Positions 1 to 8,701 of a stretch of DNA of 64,000 nucleotides are shown piece by piece. Source of the stretch: Blastocatellia bacterium. GTDB lineage: Bacteria > Acidobacteriota > Blastocatellia > HR10 > J050. Numbering within the stretch: position 1 is the first letter of the stretch; the number at the start of each line of letters is the position of its first letter. A program made the translations under genes and the position numbers. The stretch is taken from positions 1 to 64,000 of the forward strand of contig JANWZE010000062.1 of the NCBI GenBank assembly GCA_025054955.1, read 5' to 3'. Under the pieces are notes generated by a model. That model was not told the DNA's origin and searched no databases. It saw only the letters and a program-made list of their open reading frames with translations.

Positions 1-1055
1 CCTCGATCACGCTCTGCCCGCGACAGTTCAAAGTATGGACCTTTGCCTGTACTTTTACCCTTTCCCCGCCAGTCAATATTGAGGACGGCCAAGCCAGCCC
101 GAGCTAACTCAATCTCCAACTCATGATAGGCATGACGATCACTCAACCCTGAGTGAAGCAGGATCACCGCTGGCTTCTTCCCAGTTTCCCTCTCCGGTAA
201 ACGAAAATTCCCAAAGATAGTCCAACCATCCTGCGTTTGAAACGAAACCTCGCGGAGTTGCCCGGTCATCAGCAGCAAATTTGAGATCCAGTCTCCTATT
301 TTTTCATGGAGTGGCTGCTGGTTGGGAAATTTCTGCCGATACATGCTAAACATCCATGTGCCAACACCCAATCCATCGTATATCTCAATGGTAGTGCTGG
401 CGCTATTAGACAGAAAGTACGCATCGGTCATGTCCGCGAAGCCGCGTTTATCTTCACTGCTCACCGTTAAAAAGAGGGGGAGTTTGGGGCTAGCCGCAAT
501 GTGCTGTTTGGCTACCTCACTCAGGCGACCTGAGATCAGCGCCATGGCCTGAACACGATTGTCACCAGCCCATCCCCGGACGGCAGCATCGGCACTGTGT
601 TCGACTCCCACCAAACCGACTCGCGATGCGTCAAGCATGGGCTGCTTTTCAATCAACGACATTGCCCCACGGACATCGAGATACATCCGAGATCGCTCCT
701 CATCATTGAATGAATGCTGCTCCTTCATTCCCATACTTTGACCACGACCGCGCAGATCAAGACTGAGCGTGGCGACACCGCGACTCAGAATGACGGGGGC
801 TAATCCAGGGTACTGAGAACGTCCCGGACCGGGATCACGATAGACGCCAAATGATGCGCGATCATGAGCCATGGAAGGCAGTAAGATAACGACCGGAAAC
901 TTCTGTTTGCCACTATCCGGTATGCTCAATGTACCATAGATCGTCCAACCGTCTTCCGTTTGAAAACTGATGTCTCGATCCTCAGCAGCAACGGAACTAG
1001 ACGTTGATACGCACAGCCCCATTAGCAACAACAAGCAGTGTAGTTTTGGTTTCAT
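1..1055 (-). CDS. Tandem alpha/beta-hydrolase-fold protein, 3' end cut by window
   Basis: Starts at ATG 1053-1055; the 3' end lies outside the window. A hydrophobic leader (about residues 4-20) suggests export. Domain 1 (about 30-250) carries the conserved SFQTEDGWTIYG start, AHDR after strand 3, DLRGRGQS near residue 100 and SGRLSE. Domain 2 begins near residue 265 with a second QTQDGWTIFG and continues through a second DWRGKGKS before the edge. The domain-1 nucleophile elbow reads G-V-E-H-S (150-154), with Glu where serine is expected, and the usual histidine is absent (YDGLGVGTWMF). It belongs to the same family as the genes at 12350, 17894, 30221, 30955 and 47557. It is divergent from the GGT gene with 48 bp between. 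The fold is clear; the function is unknown because triad residues are missing. Confidence 0.85.
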   Translation of the reverse strand, partial: MKPKLHCLLLLMGLCVSTSSSVAAEDRDISFQTEDGWTIYGTLSIPDSGKQKFPVVILLPSMAHDRASFGVYRDPGPGRSQYPGLAPVILSRGVATLSLDLRGRGQSMGMKEQHSFNDEERSRMYLDVRGAMSLIEKQPMLDASRVGLVGVEHSADAAVRGWAGDNRVQAMALISGRLSEVAKQHIAASPKLPLFLTVSSEDKRGFADMTDAYFLSNSASTTIEIYDGLGVGTWMFSMYRQKFPNQQPLHEKIGDWISNLLLMTGQLREVSFQTQDGWTIFGNFRLPERETGKKPAVILLHSGLSDRHAYHELEIELARAGLAVLNIDWRGKGKSTGKGPYFELSRAERDR

Positions 1056-1103
1056 GCCGACTCGATTTTTCAATGCAGCTCCGTTATAGTATCTACCTTC
1101 GCT

Positions 1104-2696
1104 ATGAAATTCTACGAGTATAGCTACCCCTCACGGCGATCCGTTGTCATGAGCCGACACGCCATGGTGGCATCCAGCCAGCCACTGGCCGTCGAGGCTG
1201 CGATTCACGTCTTGCGCAACGGAGGGAATGCCATTGACGCGGCCGTGACAGCCACTGCCATGCTTTCTGTCGTTGAGCCGATGTCTACCGGGTTGGGGGG
1301 CGACTGTTTCGCCTTAATGTACATTGCTAAAGAACATCGGCTCTTTGCCCTGAACGGGAGTGGCCGAGCGCCAAGCTATGCCTCGGCTGACGATTTGATC
1401 AGACAAGGCTTGACTCACATTCCGGCCGAGAGTCCTCATAGTGTGACCGTGCCTGGTGCCCTTCACGGTCTTGTACAGTGTTTAGAACGATTCGGCACAA
1501 TCACATTGGACCAAGTCCTTGCTCCCGCCATCGAGTGTGCCGAAAGCGGCTTCCCCGTATCCGAACTAGCAGCACAGCAGTGGAGCCGTGCTGCTTGCAA
1601 ACTCTCACGCCATGCAGAATCGGCACGGGTTTATCTGCCACATGGCCGGGCACCACGCCCCGGCGAAGTCTTTCGCAATCCTGAGCTGGCTCATACACTC
1701 AGGCGCATCGCACACCATGGGATCACTGCGTTTTATCAAGGGGATATCGGTCATGCGATTGCTGCCTCGGTTCAGCATCTGGGAGGGTCACTAACGTTAA
1801 ACGACCTTCAAGCGCATCGCTCAGATTGGGTTGAGCCAATCACCACATGCTATCGTGGACATGATGTAGTCGAATTACCACCAAACACTCAGGGACTGTT
1901 AGCTCTGATGGCCTTGAATATCGTTGAAGGCTTTCCCCTCACTCAGATGGGACATCATTCCGTTGACTATCTTCACAGCCTGATTGAGGCAATGAAACTC
2001 GCCTTGACTGACGCACAGACATATATTGCTGATCCAGATGAGCCATTGCCGCTAAGCAAACTTATCTCCAAATCCTATGCACAAACGCGACGCACCCAGA
2101 TCCACCCGACACAGCCGCTGATTCCTGCAACGCTCCCACCTTACTCTGGCGATACCGCCTACGTCGCTGTCGTGGATGAACAACGAAATGTTGTCTCCAT
2201 GATCAGCAGTGTGTACAAGCTCTTTGGCGCTGGCATCACTGTGCCGGGAACAGGTCTAGTACTACAAAATCGTGGCGCTTGTTTTACGCTTGAGCCCAAT
2301 CACCCAAATCGCTTGGGCCCAGGCAAGCGACCTTATCACACAATCATCCCCGCCATGATGCTACGCAAGGGTCGCCCATGGGCCTGCTTTGGCATCGTCG
2401 GCGGCATGATGCAGGCCCAAGCCCATCTTCAGGTTATCTCCAACCTTGTAGACTTCGACATGAACCCGCAAGCAGCCCTGGACGCACCACGTTTTCGGAT
2501 TCTTGAATCCGGTCAACTTGCTCTGGAAAAGGGCATCACAGCAGATGTGCAAAAACAACTCGCCGCCAGGGGACATCGGTTGACACCAAATGCGGCTGAA
2601 GAAGGATTCGGCGGCGGCCAACTCATTATCATCTCTAACGATGTCCTGCTTGGCGCTTCCGATCCCCGCAAGGACGGGTGCGCTATCGGATACTAA
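1104..2696 (+). CDS. ggt: Gamma-glutamyltransferase / cephalosporin acylase family protein
   Basis: A 530-residue Ntn-hydrolase of the GGT family. The N terminus has the typical YPSRRSVVMSRH and VASSQPLAVEA blocks, followed by NGGNAIDAAVT and GLGGDCF. The expected self-cleavage site is at SGDTAYVAVVD (about residues 348-358); the Thr after GD would become the N-terminal nucleophile of the small subunit. Classical GGT has TTH here, whereas T-A-Y resembles the YwrD-like subgroup, so the true substrate may not be glutathione. Further family blocks are FGAGITVPGTG, LQNRGACF, GPGKRPYHT and the late GGFGGGQ. No signal peptide is visible, so it is probably cytoplasmic. It is one of only two plus-strand genes and converges with the minus-strand cluster. 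Confidence 0.88.
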   Translation: MKFYEYSYPSRRSVVMSRHAMVASSQPLAVEAAIHVLRNGGNAIDAAVTATAMLSVVEPMSTGLGGDCFALMYIAKEHRLFALNGSGRAPSYASADDLIRQGLTHIPAESPHSVTVPGALHGLVQCLERFGTITLDQVLAPAIECAESGFPVSELAAQQWSRAACKLSRHAESARVYLPHGRAPRPGEVFRNPELAHTLRRIAHHGITAFYQGDIGHAIAASVQHLGGSLTLNDLQAHRSDWVEPITTCYRGHDVVELPPNTQGLLALMALNIVEGFPLTQMGHHSVDYLHSLIEAMKLALTDAQTYIADPDEPLPLSKLISKSYAQTRRTQIHPTQPLIPATLPPYSGDTAYVAVVDEQRNVVSMISSVYKLFGAGITVPGTGLVLQNRGACFTLEPNHPNRLGPGKRPYHTIIPAMMLRKGRPWACFGIVGGMMQAQAHLQVISNLVDFDMNPQAALDAPRFRILESGQLALEKGITADVQKQLAARGHRLTPNAAEEGFGGGQLIIISNDVLLGASDPRKDGCAIGY

Positions 2697-2805
2697 CTGC
2701 TAGCACAACACAATCAACAAGTCAGGCAACTGAGGCGCTAGAAACCAAAATGTCTTGCTGGCGATCGCCTGCTTCATTTGCTTCATCCTCTTCCTATCTG
2801 GTGCG

Positions 2806-3360
2806 TCACTCTGCCCAAACGGTCAAAGGCGTGACGTGGAAATACTCGCCATCCTTGACGCCTTTGTCCCAACCCCGCACGCGCGGCGCCGGCCCCTCCC
2901 ACCGAATATCAGCCAGATAACCATGAATGAAATTCTTCTTCCCCTCAATCAGTTCAGGTGGAGGTAGGGTGAAATGCTCATAGAACGCGCTGAAGTGATA
3001 ATGTGTATTTGGCTTCAGCTCCAGTGGCAGCGGCAATCCGTATTGAGAACCTTTATAGGGAGCTTTGCCATCCCATGGGTGAAAGTAAATCTCGGTAATC
3101 GTGAGTGAGCGTTTGTCGTCAATATTCCAAATTTCTATTTCGCTGCCAGCACCGATGAGCGATTCGCCCGGCTTATCATGATGTCCAGCTTTTGAACCAA
3201 AACCGCGCATGTGCATAAATGGCACTTTGATACGTTTCGGCCCGCTCACTAACTTACTGGCTGGCACAGCCTCAGATGACCTAACCATGAAACTGATGGC
3301 GCTGGTGATGAACACACCGAACAGAAAACTCAGACTGACACGAATCCGGGTTTTGTTCAT
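2806..3360 (-). CDS. Hypothetical exported or membrane-anchored protein, 184 aa
   Basis: I do not recognise the family. Residues 1-31 form a positively charged, hydrophobic leader that could be a signal peptide or anchor. The rest is a probably beta-rich soluble domain with many His, Trp and Tyr residues (FGSKAGHHDKPGE, IYFHPWDGKAPY, HYHFSAFYEHF, DIRWEGPAPRVRGWDKG). A good ribosome site (GGAAGGAG) precedes ATG 3358-3360. It is the last gene of the long minus-strand run, 49 bp downstream of the dihaem cytochrome, and may be a periplasmic accessory protein of that enzyme. That link rests on position only. Confidence 0.6.
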   Translation of the reverse strand: MNKTRIRVSLSFLFGVFITSAISFMVRSSEAVPASKLVSGPKRIKVPFMHMRGFGSKAGHHDKPGESLIGAGSEIEIWNIDDKRSLTITEIYFHPWDGKAPYKGSQYGLPLPLELKPNTHYHFSAFYEHFTLPPPELIEGKKNFIHGYLADIRWEGPAPRVRGWDKGVKDGEYFHVTPLTVWAE

Positions 3361-3409
3361 TGCTGTTTTCTCCTTCCCCTTTCCTCACCCTTTCATGATT
3401 GATGTGAGG

Positions 3410-4840
3410 CTATGGTACATCGCCGCGTGTGATAGGAATTTTCGCCGTTAAAATATCTTCAACACTAAACAAGATCAAACTCTTAAGGAATGCTACCACT
3501 GCTTGCTTATCCCGATGACGCAGTTGGGCAAACTTCTTTCTCGACTGAATCGCCCCGCCGCCGTGACGCATAATGGCTTCCTGAAGCGTACGCGCGCTAC
3601 CATCGTGCAAAAAAGCTGTATAGCTTCCGACGCCCCACAATGGTCGTGTCAGAAAGACGCTCCTAGCTATTCCCTCCTCATCGCTTACATCCGCCATGTG
3701 TGGTCCCATCTCATGTCGCTTCAAGTCGGAATAGAGAGGCACGACAAACGGCTGCCGGCGAGGGACAGCGAGCGGCATCGGTCGTTGGCGATCCGGATCC
3801 ACGTAGCCATCGTCAATGAGATCAAACAAGAAGCGACGTTCCGCCTCAAAGCGATTCGTTTGTTCGTTCCAGAAGACGGTCAGGTGCTCGATACGCGGGT
3901 CCTGCCGCACGCGCATTTCTGGACGGTGGCACTCTGTGCAGTTGATGGCATGAAAGATGCGCTCTCCACGGCGAACCTCGGCGGTGATCGGCCCACGACC
4001 GGGAATTGGATAATTCACCAACATGTTCTCTAATAGCGATAGACCGCCCTGTGTCAACTCATCAGCGACGCCGTCACCATCAGGATCAAGTCCCACTGAT
4101 ACAAGATCATCACACCGCCCATCGCCGTTTCTGTCACCGTTGGGACATTGAAACCGATCTTGCGCTTGAAGCCCTAGATGGAGCCAAGCAGCACGACTGG
4201 CAAATGCACGGATATGCGATTCGACGCCTTTGCGTCCAAACGGCCGAACAATCAAGTCAGGGTTGACACTCCCGCCCATGCGAACGCCAAGCCCCGTGTC
4301 GTAACGAACGCCATTGGCCGTCACGAGCGGCCGTGATGTGGCTTTCGCTAACGCTAGGTCTTCGCTGGCTTCAGCCGCTAACTGTTCAATCAAACCGGCA
4401 CCAAACAAATCCGGCGTTCGAATCCTGTTGCCGGCCGTAAATGTATCCCGAGTCTTGGGACCGAAACCAGCCGAATTCCTAGGAACACTGTGGCAGGTTG
4501 CACAACTGCTGGCTTCGAACTTAGACCAGGGTGGAGACCAAGTCGCGCTCGGATTTGGCAAATCACAGGGGATGCCGTTACACCCGCTATTTGTTCTCTC
4601 GGCAAAATCTTGATGGAACAAAAAGCGTCCAAGTTGAATGGCTTGACGAGCAAAAACGGCGCGATGAATTAGATATTGAGCCGTATGGGGAGTCGTCGGT
4701 GTTCCCTCAACCATTCGCGCGAGATCAGGATCTCCAAAGCTCAACTGTGGAGCTGCCTCTGTACATGTCAGTATGAGCAGTATACCAAGCGCAAAAATAA
4801 CCTGAGCGATCACCGTCCGAGTACGACTAACTGCCAGCAT
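3410..4840 (-). CDS. Dihaem c-type cytochrome, peroxidase/DHOR-like
   Basis: Secreted dihaem protein with a signal peptide at about residues 1-29. There are two CXXCH haem sites, CATCH near residue 113 and CTECH near 301, and a late conserved block (TRPLWGVGSY, FLHDGSARTLQEAI, HGGGA) typical of dihaem oxidoreductases related to MauG and cytochrome c peroxidase. Between the haems are two acidic loops, DRNGDGRCDD and DPDGDGVADE, that look like calcium-binding repeats. It probably acts in the periplasm as a peroxidase or electron-transfer oxidase. An in-frame TTG at 4844-4846 overlaps the ALDH stop codon; ATG 4838-4840, two residues in, is preferred. It lies directly behind the aldehyde dehydrogenase, so the two are probably co-translated. 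Confidence 0.85.
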   Translation of the reverse strand: MLAVSRTRTVIAQVIFALGILLILTCTEAAPQLSFGDPDLARMVEGTPTTPHTAQYLIHRAVFARQAIQLGRFLFHQDFAERTNSGCNGIPCDLPNPSATWSPPWSKFEASSCATCHSVPRNSAGFGPKTRDTFTAGNRIRTPDLFGAGLIEQLAAEASEDLALAKATSRPLVTANGVRYDTGLGVRMGGSVNPDLIVRPFGRKGVESHIRAFASRAAWLHLGLQAQDRFQCPNGDRNGDGRCDDLVSVGLDPDGDGVADELTQGGLSLLENMLVNYPIPGRGPITAEVRRGERIFHAINCTECHRPEMRVRQDPRIEHLTVFWNEQTNRFEAERRFLFDLIDDGYVDPDRQRPMPLAVPRRQPFVVPLYSDLKRHEMGPHMADVSDEEGIARSVFLTRPLWGVGSYTAFLHDGSARTLQEAIMRHGGGAIQSRKKFAQLRHRDKQAVVAFLKSLILFSVEDILTAKIPITRGDVP

Positions 4841-4842
4841 AC

Positions 4843-6309
4843 TCAACGAAACTTCACCGAGACCGTTTTTAACCGTGTAAAAAACTGCATAGCCACCTGC
4901 CCTTGCTCGCGAAATGTGTCAGTGCTTGATTTCTTCACGCCGCCGAAGGGTGCGTTGATGGCCACGCCAGTCGTTGGCTGATTGACTTTCACCATCCCAG
5001 CGTTGATCATCTGGGCGAAGCGTTGTGCCCGATTCAGATCACGTGTGCAAATGGAGGCTGAAAGTCCGTACTCAACATCATTGGCCACATGGATTGCTTC
5101 ATCAAAATCGCTCACCTCAAGAATGCTCAGCACCGGGCCGAAAATTTCTTCCTGAGCAATCCTCATGTGCGGTCGCACGCGGCCGAAGATCGTTGGTTCA
5201 ATGAAGTAACCTCGATCGAAACCGTCACCGTCGAGCTTCCTGCCGCCGTGTAACAGTTCAGCCCCCTCTTGCTTGCCGAGCTCAACATAACTGAGAATTG
5301 TTTTCTCTTGATAGCTGTCAGCAACTGGGCCGACTTTTACACCTTCTTGCAACCCATTGCCAATCACCAATTGTTTGGTAGCACGAACAAGTTTCTCCAC
5401 GTACTGTTCCAGTACGGCACGAACCACAATGGCCCGACTGGTTGCTGTGCATGACTGCCCTGTCATGCCGAATGCGCCTTGAACAGTGCAAGCCACAGCT
5501 AAATCCATGTCGGCGTCTTCAAGCACGACAATCGGATTTTTCCCACCCATCTCGAGTTGTGTACGACAAGTCGTCGCGACCCGATGTTGGATCTGATCAC
5601 CCACGTCCCAGGAGCCGGTGAAAGTCACGGCGCTGACGTGCGGGTTGCTGATCAATTCAGGTCCAATCGCCGATGCCGGCCCCGTCAACACGTTGAATAC
5701 GCCGTTGGGGCATCCGGCCTCCACAAGAACCTCGCCAATCTTAATGCCCATCAACGGGGTAAGAGAGGCCGGTTTGAACACAACCGTGTTACCGGCAACT
5801 AACGCCGGGGCGATTTTCCGAGTAGGGATTGTAACGGGAAAGTTCCAGGGTGTAATCACAGATATGACGCCCAGTGGTTCCCTCACCGTGTACAGAAACA
5901 CGCCTGGCTCGTCTGATGGGAGTGTGTCTCCACTGATCAGATAGGCCTGGTTAGCGTAGAACCGCCAGTTGGCCACGGCTCGTTTGATTTCAAACGTGCT
6001 CTCTGCCAATGTCTTGCCTTCCTCACGCGTCAACAATTCGGCCCATTCAGCAGCGTGAGATTCCATTAATTCGGCCACGAGATACAGTAGTTCGGCTCGT
6101 TTGGACGGCGGAGTAGCAGCCCACGCCGGTTGCGCAGCCCGGGCTGCTTCGATGGCCTCTCGCGCCTCGTCGGACGTCGCTTGCTGAAAATATCCGAGAA
6201 CTTCCGCTGTATCGGCGGGATTGATGCTGGCGAAAGTCGCACCACGTGACGATGTGACCCAACGGCCATCAATCAGATTGCTATAAATCTTTGCCAATCC
6301 AGACGGCAT
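4843..6309 (-). CDS. NAD(P)-dependent aldehyde dehydrogenase
   Basis: Full-length ALDH of about 488 residues: ITPWNFPV, the cofactor-side FKPAS motif, TFTGS, catalytic Glu in LEMGGKNP and catalytic Cys in GQSCTATSR. The GQxCTATSR form and general pattern are closest to alpha-ketoglutaric semialdehyde dehydrogenases, so a dicarboxylic semialdehyde is a reasonable substrate guess. The frame is open upstream to 6393, but AGGAAAG sits 8 nt before ATG 6307-6309 and that protein start (MPSGLAKIYSNLIDG) matches family N termini. It is cytoplasmic. It precedes the dihaem cytochrome almost without a gap and follows the aspartate dehydrogenase-like gene. Confidence 0.9.
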   Translation of the reverse strand: MPSGLAKIYSNLIDGRWVTSSRGATFASINPADTAEVLGYFQQATSDEAREAIEAARAAQPAWAATPPSKRAELLYLVAELMESHAAEWAELLTREEGKTLAESTFEIKRAVANWRFYANQAYLISGDTLPSDEPGVFLYTVREPLGVISVITPWNFPVTIPTRKIAPALVAGNTVVFKPASLTPLMGIKIGEVLVEAGCPNGVFNVLTGPASAIGPELISNPHVSAVTFTGSWDVGDQIQHRVATTCRTQLEMGGKNPIVVLEDADMDLAVACTVQGAFGMTGQSCTATSRAIVVRAVLEQYVEKLVRATKQLVIGNGLQEGVKVGPVADSYQEKTILSYVELGKQEGAELLHGGRKLDGDGFDRGYFIEPTIFGRVRPHMRIAQEEIFGPVLSILEVSDFDEAIHVANDVEYGLSASICTRDLNRAQRFAQMINAGMVKVNQPTTGVAINAPFGGVKKSSTDTFREQGQVAMQFFTRLKTVSVKFR

Positions 6310-6483
6310 ATCGTTCACTTTCCTAACGTTCATTTGCGAAACAATCACTTCCCGTCCAAAAGGTGCCGGGTGAACAATCCCACTGCCAACCAAGGCAACT
6401 TTCCTTAAGCGTCAGCCGCGGATACCAGCCGGGCAGCAAAATCGCTTCAGCAAGACCTCGTGTATGGAGACGTGACTGGTGCA

Positions 6484-7290
6484 TCAGAATCCTACAACGA
6501 CGGAATCTTGCAAACGTCGTATCGCTTTGATCAAACTCATCACCACAAGGTGACCTGTTTTCGGATTGCCCGGATACGGACGATTCTTCAATTCAAGCTT
6601 GATCTCGCCGAAATCACCGCGAGCCTGAAGCTCAAATGTGTTGTGTTCGACTGCCGGGTCAGCGTAAATTCTGACTCTCGTCTGATCCAGCCCAACACCG
6701 GCTAAGCTCAAAGCGGCGGCGACATTGACATTTTGAGGATACGAGGCAGCAGCTTCTCGTGCCGTCCCTTCAAAAAAACAGACCGGTTCTATTGCAGCGC
6801 GCAATGCAGCTTCTTCAGCCTGCGTTCCTTTCCAGGCAACGGGTGGTTTGCGAACGACCAGTGTCACTTCTTTGAGCGCCCCGATTGCAGCCGACGAGAT
6901 GGCATCCAGTCCACCGAGCGCGCCCGAAGGGATCATCAGCCGACGCCCGCTCTGGGCAGCCGCCCGTTTCACGCAGGAGAGAAGTTCATCGTCCACAAAG
7001 GCGCCAACACTAACCATTAAAAAATCGCGTCCACTCCTCAATGTGCGCTCAGCATATTGACGCACGGCTGCATGTCCCGCCGCCTCGATTATCACGTCCA
7101 AGCTCGCAGCAAAGAATTGGTCGGCGCTTGTTGTGATTCGACCAGCAACCAACCCAACATCCATTGAGCTGATTTTGTTCAGATCACGAACTAACACACA
7201 GCCTAACTCAACTTGCCCAGCACGACCAGCGTGGATGGCTTGGGCGATTGCGCGACCGATTGTCCCGAATCCAATCAAACCGATATTCAT
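6484..7290 (-). CDS. nadX: L-aspartate dehydrogenase family protein
   Basis: A 268-residue NAD(P)-dependent enzyme. The Rossmann start is MNIGLIGFGTIGRAIA. The middle block SGALGGLDAISS and the hallmark YPQNVNVAAALSLAGVG are typical of aspartate dehydrogenases, as is the C-terminal DPAVEHNTFELQARGDFGEI containing the conserved active-site His. The family interconverts L-aspartate and oxaloacetate/iminoaspartate. In a catabolic cluster it could act on another amino acid or release ammonia. ATG 7288-7290 is chosen because the Rossmann strand begins there; an ATG 18 nt upstream is possible. It lies between the ALDH gene and the GlcG-like gene, and a strong hairpin precedes it. Confidence 0.8.
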   Translation of the reverse strand: MNIGLIGFGTIGRAIAQAIHAGRAGQVELGCVLVRDLNKISSMDVGLVAGRITTSADQFFAASLDVIIEAAGHAAVRQYAERTLRSGRDFLMVSVGAFVDDELLSCVKRAAAQSGRRLMIPSGALGGLDAISSAAIGALKEVTLVVRKPPVAWKGTQAEEAALRAAIEPVCFFEGTAREAAASYPQNVNVAAALSLAGVGLDQTRVRIYADPAVEHNTFELQARGDFGEIKLELKNRPYPGNPKTGHLVVMSLIKAIRRLQDSVVVGF

Positions 7291-7322
7291 CACGGCCCAG
7301 GAAATCAAAGAACTGTCAAAAA

Positions 7323-7383
7323 CACAGATGTGACGGAAAATGCAAAGAGCGCATCGGCTCTCACTTCTTCTGTCACATCTGTG
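7323..7383 (-). repeat. Long inverted repeat between GlcG-like and aspartate dehydrogenase genes
   Basis: A perfect 12-nt inverted repeat pairs 7323-7334 with 7372-7383. It extends inward with a G-T wobble and three more pairs to about 16 bp. An inner 5-bp stem pairs 7346-7350 with 7357-7361. It occupies most of the intergenic space. It may be an attenuator, an mRNA-stabilising hairpin or a small palindromic repeat element. There is no clear T-run, so a simple intrinsic terminator is less likely. Confidence 0.65.
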
Positions 7384-7400
7384 CTGCGGTGAGTTTGCAA

Positions 7401-7808
7401 CTAAGCGATGACAGCAGCTTCAGCAATCTGGTGGTCAAGATCAGCCGGAATGCCACCACTGACGCCGACAGCGCCAATCACACATCCATTCTCGATGATC
7501 GGCACGGCCCCTTTGCCAACGAGAAATCGCCCTGGACCCAACCCAACAACGCTCATTGCAAACCATGGCCTTGCTTTCCATCGCTCTTCGAGTTCGGCTG
7601 TTGTGGCGCGGAATGCCGCGGCTGTAGCTGCTTTGGCTTGCGCGATTTCCGGTGTCACCCACAACGCATTGTCCATACGCAGCGCTCCGACGAGATGCCC
7701 AGCAGCATCAACGACAACAATCGCAGCTTCCACATTCAGTTCTTTGGCTTTGGCCTTTCCTTGTCTCAAGCACTGCTCGACTCGCTCAAGTGTTAGTTCA
7801 CTTGCCAT
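7401..7808 (-). CDS. GlcG/HbpS-family protein (DUF336, haem-degrading domain type)
   Basis: Small protein (135 aa) of the GlcG/HbpS family: AIVVVDAAGHLVGALRMD, the central ALWVTPEIAQAKAATAAAF helix, and the C-terminal GAVPII...GAVGVSGG...DHQIAEAAV block. Members form small alpha/beta oligomers and are linked to glycolate use, cobalamin/diol metabolism or haem binding; their catalytic role is unsettled. GGGAGAGGAAGC precedes ATG 7806-7808, so that start is preferred over the upstream in-frame codon at 7832. No signal peptide is seen. Confidence 0.85.
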   Translation of the reverse strand: MASELTLERVEQCLRQGKAKAKELNVEAAIVVVDAAGHLVGALRMDNALWVTPEIAQAKAATAAAFRATTAELEERWKARPWFAMSVVGLGPGRFLVGKGAVPIIENGCVIGAVGVSGGIPADLDHQIAEAAVIA

Positions 7809-7911
7809 GCTTCCTCTCCCAACATGAACCATAATTACTAGCTTCGACTTTTTTCAGAGAGGCAATGGATATGAGCCAGTAGCCACAACCACTGACAGAT
7901 CCACATCTCTC

Positions 7912-8622
7912 TTAACGATTTGGCGTATCGTCCTCTTTGCCGTAAACAGCATACCAATAAATCCCGTTCATGTGGTTCCAACGCTTCTGCGCAGCCGTTC
8001 GCACCCCTTCGATAGCCGCACGTTGCAGTTCATGTGTATTACAATACTTTTCAGTCATCTGAAATCCACGCGCACTATGAATCTCATCAGCAGCGACGTG
8101 GCCACGGAAGAATCGGATGGCTGGATCGTCTGGCTTCCAACCGTAATTATTATGGAGGCTAGGGATGATGCGCGGGTATATGTGTGGAGGTTGCGACTCA
8201 AGGCCGATCATCAAACTAGCGCATGAAACTTGCCAAGGATTCTGATAGACAAACCGCCATCCCCAATCGGTCAATGCTTGTGTCCAAGGCAGCACCTTAG
8301 CATTGATCACTTCATGGCGTGTGACGCCACATGCCTCGGCATAATCAATCAACATCTCCAGGTGACGGTCCGCCGGGTCTTCCTCTTCCTTGAGATTCTC
8401 AAGGATACTGTCTTTCACATCCTTTTCGGGACAAAGCGCCCAGATGAACGCGAGCCAGTTCAAATACTGGGTGACGAAATGATAGTGCATGACCACATAA
8501 ACAGCTGTCTGCTTTTTGGTCAGTTTCCCCTCTGCCCACAAATCAATGAATGGGTGATCCTTGCTATGCCATTCGTCACGTGCCGCTTTCAGTTGATTCA
8601 AAAATGCATCTGCGTTTGACAT
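7912..8622 (-). CDS. Haem-oxygenase-like diiron oxidase/oxygenase (TenA/PqqC/CADD superfamily)
   Basis: A 236-residue all-helical protein. Six putative iron ligands are visible: E80-x6-H87, E142 in GLESQ and H175-x3-D179-x2-H182. This order and spacing match those of the CADD-type haem-oxygenase-like diiron oxidases (HDO). It is therefore probably an O2-using enzyme and not a thiaminase or PqqC. HDO members do N-oxygenation, C-C cleavage and self-sacrificing or amino-acid-derived reactions, so the substrate cannot be read from sequence. It starts at ATG 8620-8622 after GAGGAG. It lies just downstream of the peroxiredoxin gene. A paralogue lies at 61947-62684. Confidence 0.8.
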   Translation of the reverse strand: MSNADAFLNQLKAARDEWHSKDHPFIDLWAEGKLTKKQTAVYVVMHYHFVTQYLNWLAFIWALCPEKDVKDSILENLKEEEDPADRHLEMLIDYAEACGVTRHEVINAKVLPWTQALTDWGWRFVYQNPWQVSCASLMIGLESQPPHIYPRIIPSLHNNYGWKPDDPAIRFFRGHVAADEIHSARGFQMTEKYCNTHELQRAAIEGVRTAAQKRWNHMNGIYWYAVYGKEDDTPNR

Positions 8623-8642
8623 ATATGCTCCTCAGAATTAGT

Positions 8643-8701
8643 TTGATTTCAATTTTTCAATCACCTTCTTAGGATTGGCTTGATTTCAATTTTTCAATCA
8701 C
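8643..8701. repeat. 22-bp direct repeat at the 3' end of the peroxiredoxin gene
   Basis: The 22-nt sequence at 8643-8664 recurs exactly at 8680-8701, a 37-nt period. The second copy encodes the last codons of the peroxiredoxin (VIEKLKS); the first lies just past its stop codon and would encode a near-copy of the same peptide. It looks like a local slippage duplication of the gene end. Confidence 0.85.

Noticed and set aside
2760-2769. Palindrome GGCGATCGCC between GGT and the hypothetical gene
   Set aside because: One short palindrome with no second copy nearby and no T-run; not enough for an operator or terminator call.
3503-4033. Plus-strand open frame of 176 codons opposite the dihaem cytochrome
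   Set aside because: Lies fully inside a convincing minus-strand gene with haem motifs.
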